Below are positions 1-6,874 of a stretch of 25,860 bases of DNA, in pieces. Both the position numbers and the translations under genes were made by a program. The stretch is from the NCBI GenBank assembly GCA_049680295.1, contig JBAUHN010000184.1, forward strand, positions 1 to 25,860, given 5' to 3'. Every line of letters begins with the position of its first letter. Positions within the stretch are counted from its first letter, which is position 1. This stretch comes from JBAUHN01 sp049680295. GTDB lineage: Bacteria > Pseudomonadota > Alphaproteobacteria > Rhodobacterales > Rhodobacteraceae. Under the pieces are notes generated by a model. It worked only from the letters and a program-made list of their open reading frames with translations, made no database searches and was not told the DNA's origin.

Positions 1-759
1 CAAAAAACTGAACGACGCCACCGAAGAGGCGGGGTAGATCGACAGCAGCCAAAACCAGATCAAAAACCCAAAACTGGCCACGGCTAGGATCTGAAAAACC
101 AGCCCTGCGACATGAAGCATTTGAACATCGCGCAAAAGATCGCCCAAAAACAACGACGCGACCAGTAAAATCGGCGCTGACACCAAAACCTGACACATCA
201 ATTGCTGTGCCGGTGGTACGTTGGCAAGCGGTGTGATTTTCACGCAAAATGCAATACCCGCCCAGCAAAGCGCAGCAGTCAGTGCCAAAAGATCACCCTT
301 CAAACTGGCGGTGGTGTCTGACCGGTCGAGCAAAGCCAGTGCAACCCCTGCCATCGCCAAGGCCAACCCCAACAGGCGCATGGGGCCAAGCCGGTCTTCA
401 GGCATCAGAAATACGCTGATCAGCGCCAACCAGACCGGCATCGAATAGAAAATGACCGACGCGCGGCTTACGGTAGTAAAATCCAGCGCCGTAAAAAGGC
501 AAGTGAACTCGACCGCAAAAAACACGCCCGACAATATGCCCGCAGGCAGTGCTGCGCGCGGGACGCGGAATGAAACGCCACGGACAGACATCCATACCGC
601 CAGCACCAGCACCGCCCCCAAAGACCGCAGGCCTGCCGCAAACACCGGTGAAAAACCGCCGTTGGTCACTTTTATGACCACCTGATTAAACGCAAGATGC
701 AAGGCAAAGGCGATCAATGCTGCGGCACCGATTGCGTCCATATGTGATTTCTTTTCCAT
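1..759 (-). CDS. EamA/DMT-family permease, 3' end cut by the window
   Basis: The reverse strand reads open from an ATG at 759 to the window edge (253 codons, no stop reached). It encodes a very hydrophobic protein of about eight visible membrane segments arranged as two EamA-like repeats. The first begins near residue 8 (segment with HLAFNQVVIK); the second begins near residue 150 (segment LLALTAALCWAGIAF). Proteins of the drug/metabolite transporter superfamily are inner-membrane permeases of about 290-300 residues, so roughly 40 C-terminal residues lie outside the window. A second in-frame ATG at 741 (residue 7), preceded by a GGAAAAG stretch, is an alternative start. The substrate cannot be told from sequence. 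It is divergent from the DUF533 gene at 955, so the region between the two probably holds both promoters. Confidence 0.85.
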   Translation of the reverse strand, partial: MEKKSHMDAIGAAALIAFALHLAFNQVVIKVTNGGFSPVFAAGLRSLGAVLVLAVWMSVRGVSFRVPRAALPAGILSGVFFAVEFTCLFTALDFTTVSRASVIFYSMPVWLALISVFLMPEDRLGPMRLLGLALAMAGVALALLDRSDTTASLKGDLLALTAALCWAGIAFCVKITPLANVPPAQQLMCQVLVSAPILLVASLFLGDLLRDVQMLHVAGLVFQILAVASFGFLIWFWLLSIYPASSVASFSFL

Positions 760-954
760 TTGACCAAAGGGGGTCGCAGAAACCGGTTTGTCAATCTGCA
801 GATTTAAGGGCGAGGGCTGGCCTGGCCCGGCCTCGCGGCTGCAAAAAGCGGGTATAAATCTGGATTTGACCCATGGGCGCGTCTTTTCCCCGCAAATTCG
901 CCTGAAAATCTGCCAATGTGCATGTGACTGATTCATTGTGTGGGAGATATTAAA

Positions 955-1815
955 ATGAGTTTGATGAAAACATTGGCCAAAGTGGCCATCGGTGTTGCTG
1001 TCGCCAAAGGCGCGCAAAGCGTCATGAAGGGCAAATCCGGCGGTGGCGGTGGCGGTCTGGGTGGTTTGCTTGAAGGGCTGGCCGGCGGATCAACCGGTGG
1101 TGCGGGTTCGGGCACACCCTATGGCGGCAGCCGAAGCGCACAATCTGGCGGCGGTTTGCAAGATATGCTTGGCGGATTGTTGGGCGGTGCGCAGGGGGGC
1201 GGATCTGCGGGTGGCGGCCTGCCCGGTGGCCTGGGTGGCCTGCTGGAACAGTTGGGGGGTGGCGGCAAACCGGGCGGCGGCGGCGGTTTGCAGGATATTC
1301 TGGGGGGTTTAGCCGGTGCTGCGGGTGCGGGTGGACTGCTGGGCGGCTTGACCGGAGCGGCAAACAAACGCCCCACACGCAGTGACGCAAGTTTCGGGCA
1401 GGTTTTGAATTCATCCTTCGACCAGACACCTGAGGAGGTGATTGACCCCACCGATGATCAGGAAGCCGCGGCCGCCCTGATGCTGCGCGCCATGATCCAG
1501 GCGACCAAAGCTGATGGGCAGCTTGATGATCAGGAGCGCGAAAAACTGCTGGGGCAGCTGGGCGATGATGTGGATCGCGAGGAAGCCGCCTTTGTGCAGG
1601 CCGAATTACAGGCACCGGTCGATATCGACGCTTTGGTCCAACAGACGCCGCGCGGCATGGGCCCTCAGGTTTACGCGATGTCAGTTTTGGGGATCAATCT
1701 GGATCAGCAAGCCGAGGCGCAGTATCTTCATAAACTGGCGCAGGGTTTTGGCATGGATGCGCAAGCCGTGAATAGTATTCATGCACAGCTTGGTGTGCCG
1801 TCGCTTTATACGTGA
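955..1815 (+). CDS. DUF533 / TerB-like protein with glycine-rich linker
   Basis: This 286-residue protein has three parts. Residues 1-25 form a short hydrophobic/basic N-terminus (MSLMKTLAKVAIGVAVAKGA). Residues about 26-135 are low complexity, built of GGGG, GGLGGLL and similar runs interrupted by LQDMLGGLLGG and LQDILGGLAGA units. Residues about 165-286 are an acidic helical domain with a KADGQLDDQER segment typical of the TerB/DUF533 (YebE-like) fold, whose acidic residues are thought to bind metal in TerB proteins. The ATG at 955 is preferred over an upstream in-frame GTG (940) because GGAGAT at 943-948 sits at the right distance. The cellular role of DUF533 proteins is unclear; links to envelope stress are only suggestive. 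A strong terminator follows, so the gene is probably monocistronic. Confidence 0.85.
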   Translation: MSLMKTLAKVAIGVAVAKGAQSVMKGKSGGGGGGLGGLLEGLAGGSTGGAGSGTPYGGSRSAQSGGGLQDMLGGLLGGAQGGGSAGGGLPGGLGGLLEQLGGGGKPGGGGGLQDILGGLAGAAGAGGLLGGLTGAANKRPTRSDASFGQVLNSSFDQTPEEVIDPTDDQEAAAALMLRAMIQATKADGQLDDQEREKLLGQLGDDVDREEAAFVQAELQAPVDIDALVQQTPRGMGPQVYAMSVLGINLDQQAEAQYLHKLAQGFGMDAQAVNSIHAQLGVPSLYT

Positions 1816-1831
1816 GCTTTGTATTCAAATC

Positions 1832-1859
1832 GAAAGGGCGCGGATGATCGCGCCCTTTC
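1832..1859 (+). terminator. Rho-independent terminator after the DUF533 gene
   Basis: A perfect 11-bp stem, GAAAGGGCGCG (1832-1842) with CGCGCCCTTTC (1849-1859), encloses a 6-nt loop and is followed by ATTTATAG. It starts 17 nt after the stop codon. The GC-rich stem base and the short T-rich tail fit an intrinsic terminator. It could also act on transcription leaking in from the opposite-strand helicase gene. Confidence 0.8.
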
Positions 1860-2045
1860 ATTTATAGACAGATGCCTCCGGCGGCGATATTTTTACCATC
1901 TGGAAGCATATCTGAATTGTTCATTTCGTGTACGTTGCCGCTGGTTGGTTAGACGGGCAGTCCACACAGTTCAGCCACAACGAAAAATTGGCAAGGGCGG
2001 CACGAAAATGCGCGTCTTTTCCCGATGGTTTCAAACCATGGCGCG

Positions 2046-3362
2046 TCAGGCGGCGCGTTGACTGCCGCCGGGTTTGCCGCCGCCGCCACTGCGCCGCCGT
2101 TTGCGCGCACCGCCGGGTTTGCTGCCCGGACCACCGGACGTGCCCGGTTGGCCTGCGCCGCCGCCGGGACGGCCACCGCGACCACGTCCGCGCCCGCCTT
2201 TGGGTTTGGTTCCGGCTGGAATGTCCATTGCCTCCCATGGGCGGCCAGACCCCACCGGGATCGAAACCCCCATGGTTTTCTGGATCGCTTTGAGTTCGCC
2301 CATCTCATCGGGGGAGCAAAATGCAATGGCAGCGCCGTCTTTTCCGGCCCGTGCAGTGCGGCCGATACGGTGCACATAGTTGTCAGGCACATTTGGCAGA
2401 TCGTAGTTATAGACGTGTTTTACGTCCGGGATATCAAGACCGCGGGCAGCAACATCTGTGGCCACCAGCACTTTGATTTCGCCCGATTTGAAGGCTGCAA
2501 TCGCGCGGTCGCGTTGGCCCTGGCTTTTGTTGCCATGAATTGATCCTGCCGCATAACCCGCTTTGACCAGTGTCTTCATCAGTTTCTCGGAGCCATGTTT
2601 GGTGCGGCCAAAGACCAGCGCGCGTTCTGCGCGGTGATTGTTCAGCATTTCAATCAGCAGGCTGGTTTTCTCGGCCTTGGCAATAAAATGCACCACTTGG
2701 GTAACCTTATCTGCGGCCTTGCCCGGAGGTGACACTTCAACCCGGATCGGGCTGCGCAGATAGCTGTTAGCCAATTCATTCATCTGTTTGGGCATGGTGG
2801 CAGAAAACAGCATTGTCTGGCGTTCTTTCGGCAACATCGCCGATATTTTGCGCAGGTCGTGGATAAAGCCCATGTCGAGCATTTGATCCGCTTCGTCCAG
2901 CACCAGAAATGTCGTCGCCTGCAATTGGATCGCGCGGCGATCTATAAGGTCCAGCAAACGGCCTGGTGTTGCAACCAGCAAATCAACGCCCCGCCCCAGC
3001 AGTCTGATCTGATTGTTGATGCTTTGCCCACCGACAACCATTGCCACCTTCAGCGTGGTGCCTTCGCAATAGCTGCGCAGGTGTTGGCTGATCTGGTTGG
3101 CCAACTCGCGGGTTGGCGCCAGCACCAGACCCCGCACGGATTTGGGTGCAGGGCGGCCTTCCAGCTCTAGCATTTGTGCAACAAGGGGCACGCCAAAGGC
3201 GGCCGTTTTGCCGGTGCCGGTTTGCGCCAGCCCCATTACGTCACGCCCGTTCAGGCCATGTGGGATCGCTTGTTTCTGGATCGGTGTCGGGTTTTTCATG
3301 CCCAGTGCAGTCAGGCGCTTTACCAAATGCTTTGGCAGCTCCATCATGTCAAAATCGCTCAT
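2046..3362 (-). CDS. rhlE: DEAD-box ATP-dependent RNA helicase, RhlE type
   Basis: This 438-residue protein carries the full helicase set: PTPIQ Q-motif (25-29), motif I AQTGTGKT (46-53), Ia PTREL (83-87), Ib TPGR (132-135), II DEAD (156-159), III SAT (187-189), V ARGLDIP (around 306-312) and VI HRIGRTARAG (332-341). The tail from about 384 to the end is rich in Gly, Arg, Pro and Lys and probably disordered and RNA-binding. RhlE-type enzymes unwind short RNA duplexes in ribosome assembly, RNA decay and cold adaptation. The start ATG at 3362 is preceded by AAAGAG on the coding strand. The subfamily name rests on overall resemblance and tail type; DEAD-box paralogues are hard to separate by eye. 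No clear terminator is visible before the convergent DUF533 gene. Confidence 0.9.
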   Translation of the reverse strand: MSDFDMMELPKHLVKRLTALGMKNPTPIQKQAIPHGLNGRDVMGLAQTGTGKTAAFGVPLVAQMLELEGRPAPKSVRGLVLAPTRELANQISQHLRSYCEGTTLKVAMVVGGQSINNQIRLLGRGVDLLVATPGRLLDLIDRRAIQLQATTFLVLDEADQMLDMGFIHDLRKISAMLPKERQTMLFSATMPKQMNELANSYLRSPIRVEVSPPGKAADKVTQVVHFIAKAEKTSLLIEMLNNHRAERALVFGRTKHGSEKLMKTLVKAGYAAGSIHGNKSQGQRDRAIAAFKSGEIKVLVATDVAARGLDIPDVKHVYNYDLPNVPDNYVHRIGRTARAGKDGAAIAFCSPDEMGELKAIQKTMGVSIPVGSGRPWEAMDIPAGTKPKGGRGRGRGGRPGGGAGQPGTSGGPGSKPGGARKRRRSGGGGKPGGSQRAA

Positions 3363-3713
3363 TCATTACTCTTTCTGGCCTGACCAAATTCGGCAAGCCT
3401 CATTCTTTTGCAGCACGTTAACTGCGCCGCTTGGGACACGCGAAAACAGATCACAAGTGGCTGGCCAAATGCCGCCACTTGTCTGTCGCGCTTGGCCCCA
3501 CGCGTGATTTTGGGAACATCAGCGGGCCTTTATGTCAGCTGTTGCAGGGCCATATTCGGCACCAAAGGCTGAGACTGCTCACGCGGCAGAAGGCTTCGCT
3601 TGGGGCACACATGGGGGTAAATGCGCATTAAGTCAACCGATAGCGAAAAAGCCGGGTGGCCCCCATGTCCAAACGCCGCTAAACCAAAGCACCATTCGGG
3701 ACGGGAGTTGGCC
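3363..3713. other. Intergenic region between divergent rhlE and fur/mur
   Basis: These 351 bases separate two divergently transcribed genes and should contain both promoters. Short ORFs cross it on both strands, but none has a convincing ribosome binding site or a recognisable product. One frame continues into the regulator gene from an ATG at 3621, giving a 31-residue extension unlike Fur proteins. I see no RNA gene, repeat or clear terminator. The only well-supported signal is GGGAG at 3703-3707, the ribosome binding site of the regulator. Confidence 0.5.
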
Positions 3714-4124
3714 ATGAACAAATCAATAATTGCGCGCTGCGAAGCCAAGGGACTGCGCATGACCGGTCAGCGCCGCATCATTGCGCAAGTATTGGAAGAT
3801 AACGACGACCACCCCGATGTTGAAGAGCTATATGCGCGGGCCAGCGCGATCGACGCCAATATCTCAATCGCGACGGTCTACCGGACGGTGAAACTGTTTG
3901 AAGAAGCGGGCATTCTGGAAAAGCTGGAATTTGGCGATGGGCGCGCGCGCTATGAAGACGCCGAGCGCGATCATCATGACCATCTGATTGATATGAACTC
4001 AGGCGAGGTGATCGAATTTGTCGACGCTGAAATCGAGGCGTTGCAAGACCGTATTGCCCGCAAGTTGGGGTATGAATTGCGCGGACATCGGCTGGAACTA
4101 TATGGCGTTCCGCTCAGGAAATGA
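3714..4124 (+). CDS. Fur-family metalloregulator, alphaproteobacterial Fur/Mur type
   Basis: This 136-residue protein has a winged-helix DNA-binding half (about 1-80, including RMTGQRRIIAQVLED and ISIATVYRTVKLFEEAGI) and a dimerisation/metal half with the HHDH motif in DHHDHLIDMNSGEVIEF. It ends in RLELYGVPLRK. The pattern matches the rhizobial Mur/Fur group rather than Irr, because the N-terminal haem-type motif of Irr is absent. It also lacks the C-terminal CxxC zinc pairs of enterobacterial Fur. In Rhodobacterales and Rhizobiales this group mainly represses manganese uptake (sit/mntH) in response to Mn2+ and sometimes iron genes. The ATG at 3714 is chosen over the in-frame ATG at 3621 because GGGAG lies 6 nt upstream and the length matches the family. 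It is convergent with the LacI gene, 7 bp away. Confidence 0.88.
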   Translation: MNKSIIARCEAKGLRMTGQRRIIAQVLEDNDDHPDVEELYARASAIDANISIATVYRTVKLFEEAGILEKLEFGDGRARYEDAERDHHDHLIDMNSGEVIEFVDAEIEALQDRIARKLGYELRGHRLELYGVPLRK

Positions 4125-4131
4125 CTTGGGG

Positions 4132-5169
4132 TCAGGCCCCCCAGGGTCTGGCCGTAGTTTCGCGCACAATACAGGCCAAATCGCATTTGTGGCGCAAAGG
4201 CCCGGATATCTGGTCCATGATCATGCGCGCCAGTTGTTTGCCCGCCACATCGCCAATATGCTGAGCTGGTATCGCGATTGTGGTCAGCGCGGGCTCCATA
4301 TCCTCAGAGCCCTGAAAATCACCGATCCCAATCAAAGACAGCGCGCCTGGAACCGCAACGCCCGCCTTTTGTGCCGCGTAAAGCGCACCATGGGCAATCA
4401 CATCATTGCCGCATAGAATGGCCGTTGGTCGATTGGGCTGCGCCAGCAGTTGACCACAGGCGGCTTTGGCCTGCGAAATGCTGTAGGGTACTTCGATGCG
4501 ACGGTTATCCGGCACTGTGATGCCGTGTTTTTGCAGGCAGCTCATTGCGCCGATCAACCGGTCATGGGCGCGGTCGTTGCCATGGGTTTGCGGGAAGATC
4601 AATGCGATGTCGCGATGCCCGAGCGAAACAAGATGTTCGGCGGCCATCCGCCCTGCGGCGGTGTTATCAACACCGACACAGGCAATGGGGGCCGCGTCAC
4701 TATAGTTCCAAATCGCCAGAGCCGGGGTATTTTGCTGGGCGATCAGTTGATACGAATCCTCTGAATGTTCCAACCCGGTGACGGCAATGCCATCGACGCG
4801 GTGTTCCATCAATTTGCGCAACACCGCGTATTCGCGATCCAGGTCATAGCCATGCGAGGTGATCAAAATTGTGAAACCCATTTCCTCAACCGCGTTCGAG
4901 AACGACTGGATCACTTCGGAAAAAATCGTGTGGTTGATTGTCGGCACGATCAGGCCAATTGTCCCCGACCGGCGCCCATGCATGGATTGGGCTGCGCGGT
5001 TGCGGATATAGCCCAGCTTTTTGACCGCCCTGTCAATTTTTTTGCGAGTCGCAGGGTTGACCAGATGCGGGTGGTTAAAGCTGCGCGACACTGTCGAGAT
5101 TGACACTTTGGCCGCCTTGCTGACCGCGATGATGTCCACCATAGGCTTCTGTTTAACATCACTTTTCAT
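4132..5169 (-). CDS. LacI-family transcriptional regulator, probable regulator of the adjacent sau-like genes
   Basis: The 345-residue protein has an N-terminal LacI helix-turn-helix (about 11-32, IIAVSKAAKVSISTVSRSF), a hinge region at 54-70 and a periplasmic-binding-protein-like sensor domain from about 70 to the end (GTIGLIVP, then MAAEHLVSLGHRDIALIFP and AILCGNDVIAHGAL). In the hinge, the usual Leu that wedges into the operator is Met63 and the preceding Arg is Gln61, a slight departure from canonical LacI/PurR. The ATG at 5169 has GGAAG 5 nt upstream; Met10 is a weaker alternative. The gene is divergent from the small ORF and the SauS/SauT genes, and an operator-like palindrome lies just upstream of its start. 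This suggests autoregulation and control of the divergent genes. The inducer is unknown; sulfoacetate or its CoA thioester is a guess. Confidence 0.88.
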   Translation of the reverse strand: MKSDVKQKPMVDIIAVSKAAKVSISTVSRSFNHPHLVNPATRKKIDRAVKKLGYIRNRAAQSMHGRRSGTIGLIVPTINHTIFSEVIQSFSNAVEEMGFTILITSHGYDLDREYAVLRKLMEHRVDGIAVTGLEHSEDSYQLIAQQNTPALAIWNYSDAAPIACVGVDNTAAGRMAAEHLVSLGHRDIALIFPQTHGNDRAHDRLIGAMSCLQKHGITVPDNRRIEVPYSISQAKAACGQLLAQPNRPTAILCGNDVIAHGALYAAQKAGVAVPGALSLIGIGDFQGSEDMEPALTTIAIPAQHIGDVAGKQLARMIMDQISGPLRHKCDLACIVRETTARPWGA

Positions 5170-5187
5170 GGCGACTTCCGTCGTTTT

Positions 5188-5215
5188 ATGAAAACATTTG
5201 CAATACTATTTTCAT
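5188..5215. promoter_or_regulatory. Candidate LacI-type operator in the divergent promoter region
   Basis: Perfect half-sites ATGAAAA (5188-5194) and TTTTCAT (5209-5215) flank a 14-bp spacer that contains the palindrome TTGCAA (5198-5203). The element lies 18 bp before the LacI start codon and about 240 bp before the dehydrogenase. LacI-family operators are palindromic and often lie in exactly this divergent position. A weak minus-strand promoter (TGAAAA, then CATAAA at 18-bp spacing) overlaps it, which would fit autorepression. The TTGCAA core is offset by 1 bp from the outer symmetry centre, so the true operator may be only part of this stretch. Confidence 0.45.
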
Positions 5216-5229
5216 TGCCTACCCTAAAG

Positions 5230-5382
5230 ATGTCAACTGTGCCGGAAATGTTTGCCAATAAACGCGTTGCTGGCAAGATGAAGGCAGGCGGATCGCCCAG
5301 GCACATCATGACCCGTGACGAAGTTCTGGCCATGTGGACCGCGCGCGAAGAGACCTTGAAAGAGCGGCTGGCAGGTCTTTGA
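5230..5382 (+). CDS. Small ORF of 50 residues upstream of the sauS-like gene, function unknown
   Basis: An ORF from ATG 5230 to TGA 5382 encodes a charged 50-residue peptide starting MSTVPEMFANKRVAGKMKAG and ending in a likely helix (DEVLAMWTAREETLKERLAGL). The frame is open from an upstream ATG at 5188, but that ATG lies inside the candidate operator, so 5230 is a better guess. The third codon positions look coding-like (GTG, CTG, GCC, ACC, GCG and CGC are frequent), but no strong Shine-Dalgarno sequence precedes it. I do not recognise the family. It could be a small conserved protein of the operon, a leader peptide, or the remnant of a larger gene. It lies in the same orientation as the dehydrogenase and is followed 11 nt later by a perfect 9-bp inverted repeat. 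Confidence 0.45.
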   Translation: MSTVPEMFANKRVAGKMKAGGSPRHIMTRDEVLAMWTAREETLKERLAGL

Positions 5383-5393
5383 TCTCACTACTG

Positions 5394-5419
5394 CGACAGG
5401 GCGGTCACCTGCCCTGTCG
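5394..5419 (+). repeat. Perfect GC-rich inverted repeat between the small ORF and sauS-like gene
   Basis: CGACAGGGC (5394-5402) is followed after 8 nt by its exact reverse complement GCCCTGTCG (5411-5419). The spacer itself contains GGTCACC, so the whole is nearly a continuous palindrome. In RNA it would form a stable hairpin starting 11 nt after the small ORF and ending 36 nt before the dehydrogenase start. No T-tract follows (TATCCTGATC), so a classic intrinsic terminator is unlikely. An attenuator, an RNA-processing or stability element, or a protein-binding site remain possible. Confidence 0.6.
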
Positions 5420-5455
5420 TATCCTGATCTGATTTGAACTGACATAAGGACCTGA

Positions 5456-6874
5456 ATGATGAACGCCTTGGATGATAGGGCCCGCGACAATCGCGACGTT
5501 GAGGCCATCGTTGAACGCGCCCGTGTTGCGCAGGCCAAGTTTGAGGCAGACGGATCGCAAGACCGCTATGACCACGCCGCACAGGCCGCCGCATGGGCAA
5601 TTATGGAACCCGCGCACAACAGGCATCTGGCTGAACTTGCTGTCAAAACCACGGGGCTGGGCAATGTTGCGGACAAGATCACCAAGAACCACCGCAAGAC
5701 GTTGGGCTTAATGCGTGATCTGGCGCAGGCTAAGACCTATGGCATCATTTCAGACGATCCAGACACCGGCATCACCGAAATTGCGCGTCCCTTGGGCGTC
5801 ATTGGTGCAGTAGTGCCGTCAACCAACCCGGCCGCGACACCGGCCAATAACATCATCAACGCTTTGAAATGCGGCAATGCGATTGTCTTGTCGCCCTCAC
5901 CCAAGGGCGTACCCGTCTGCGAGGCGCTGATCGGCTATATCCATACAGAATTTGACAAATTGGGACTGGATCACGATCTGGTGCAAATGGTGCCGGCACC
6001 CGGATCCAAATCAAAAACCCAAAGGTTGCTTGAGATTAGCAATCTGGTGGTTGTGACAGGGTCGCAAAACAACGTGAAACGTGCCTATACCTGTGGCACA
6101 CCCGCCGTGGCGGTGGGCGCAGGGAATGTCACTGTGATCGTGGATGAAACTGCCGATCTTAAAGCCGCCGCACAAAAGATCACAGCATCCAAGACGTTTG
6201 ACAACGCGACCTCCTGTAGCTCGGAAAATGCGCTGGTTGTTGTAGATCAAATCTATGACGATTTTGTTGCCGAACTGGCCCGCGCTGGCGGCGCGCTGGT
6301 GCGCAACGACGCACAGATCGTGGAAAAACTTTGGCCTGATGGGCATCTTAACAGCGCGGTGATTGCCCAAGATGCACCTGGCATGCTGGCCGCATTGGGG
6401 CTGGATCAGGACCTGCCCGCAGACACAAAATTCATTGCGGTCGAGACCAAAGGCATCGGCCCCGATTATCCGCTTTCGGGCGAAAAACTGTCGTTGGTAG
6501 CAGCACTTTACCGGGCCACAGATTTTGACGATGCGGTTGCTATCACATCCAAAATTCTGGCCCATCAGGGGGCGGGTCACTCTATCGGGCTGCATTCCAC
6601 CAATGCCAAGCGCGCTTTGTTGCTTGGCCGGCACGTGCCGACTTGCCGGGTCATCGTTAATCAGGCCCATTGCTTTGCAACGGGGGGAGCTTTTAACAAT
6701 GGCATGCCGTTTTCACTGTCGATGGGATGCGGCAGTTGGGGCGGCAATTCCATTGATACCAATCTGCATTGGAAACACTTTATGCAGACCACAAAAATCA
6801 TCCGCGAAATTCCTGCGCGCGAACCAACGCTTGAAGATATTTTTGCGGGCTATTGGGATACGGCGGGCAAATGA
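5456..6874 (+). CDS. sauS: Acylating aldehyde dehydrogenase, SauS-like (sulfoacetaldehyde dehydrogenase)
   Basis: This cytoplasmic CoA-acylating aldehyde dehydrogenase has 472 residues, close to SauS (about 475). The nucleotide-binding half contains GVIGAVVPSTNPAATPANNIINALKCG-type sequence near residues 116-145. The catalytic cysteine is Cys254 in NATSCSSEN. The C-terminal part has the stretches VNQAHCFATGG and SLSMGCGSWGGNS, typical of the SauS/EutE-like acylating class and unlike ordinary carboxylate-forming enzymes. SauS reduces sulfoacetyl-CoA to sulfoacetaldehyde with NADP(H). The neighbour is a CoA ligase joined by an ATGA overlap, the same partner as SauT in Cupriavidus necator. Two ATGs, 5456 and 5459, are possible; AAGGA at 5446-5450 gives better spacing to 5459. 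The substrate assignment is inferred from family likeness and context; another short-chain acyl-CoA is possible. Confidence 0.72.
   Translation: MMNALDDRARDNRDVEAIVERARVAQAKFEADGSQDRYDHAAQAAAWAIMEPAHNRHLAELAVKTTGLGNVADKITKNHRKTLGLMRDLAQAKTYGIISDDPDTGITEIARPLGVIGAVVPSTNPAATPANNIINALKCGNAIVLSPSPKGVPVCEALIGYIHTEFDKLGLDHDLVQMVPAPGSKSKTQRLLEISNLVVVTGSQNNVKRAYTCGTPAVAVGAGNVTVIVDETADLKAAAQKITASKTFDNATSCSSENALVVVDQIYDDFVAELARAGGALVRNDAQIVEKLWPDGHLNSAVIAQDAPGMLAALGLDQDLPADTKFIAVETKGIGPDYPLSGEKLSLVAALYRATDFDDAVAITSKILAHQGAGHSIGLHSTNAKRALLLGRHVPTCRVIVNQAHCFATGGAFNNGMPFSLSMGCGSWGGNSIDTNLHWKHFMQTTKIIREIPAREPTLEDIFAGYWDTAGK

Noticed and set aside
1022..1615. A 197-codon minus-strand frame inside the DUF533 gene
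   Set aside because: Its proline/arginine/histidine-rich product mirrors the glycine-rich codons on the plus strand. No ribosome binding site or family resemblance was found.
3621..3713. Upstream start of the Fur/Mur gene at 3621
   Set aside because: The 31-residue extension is unlike Fur proteins, and the ATG at 3714 has GGGAG at ideal spacing.
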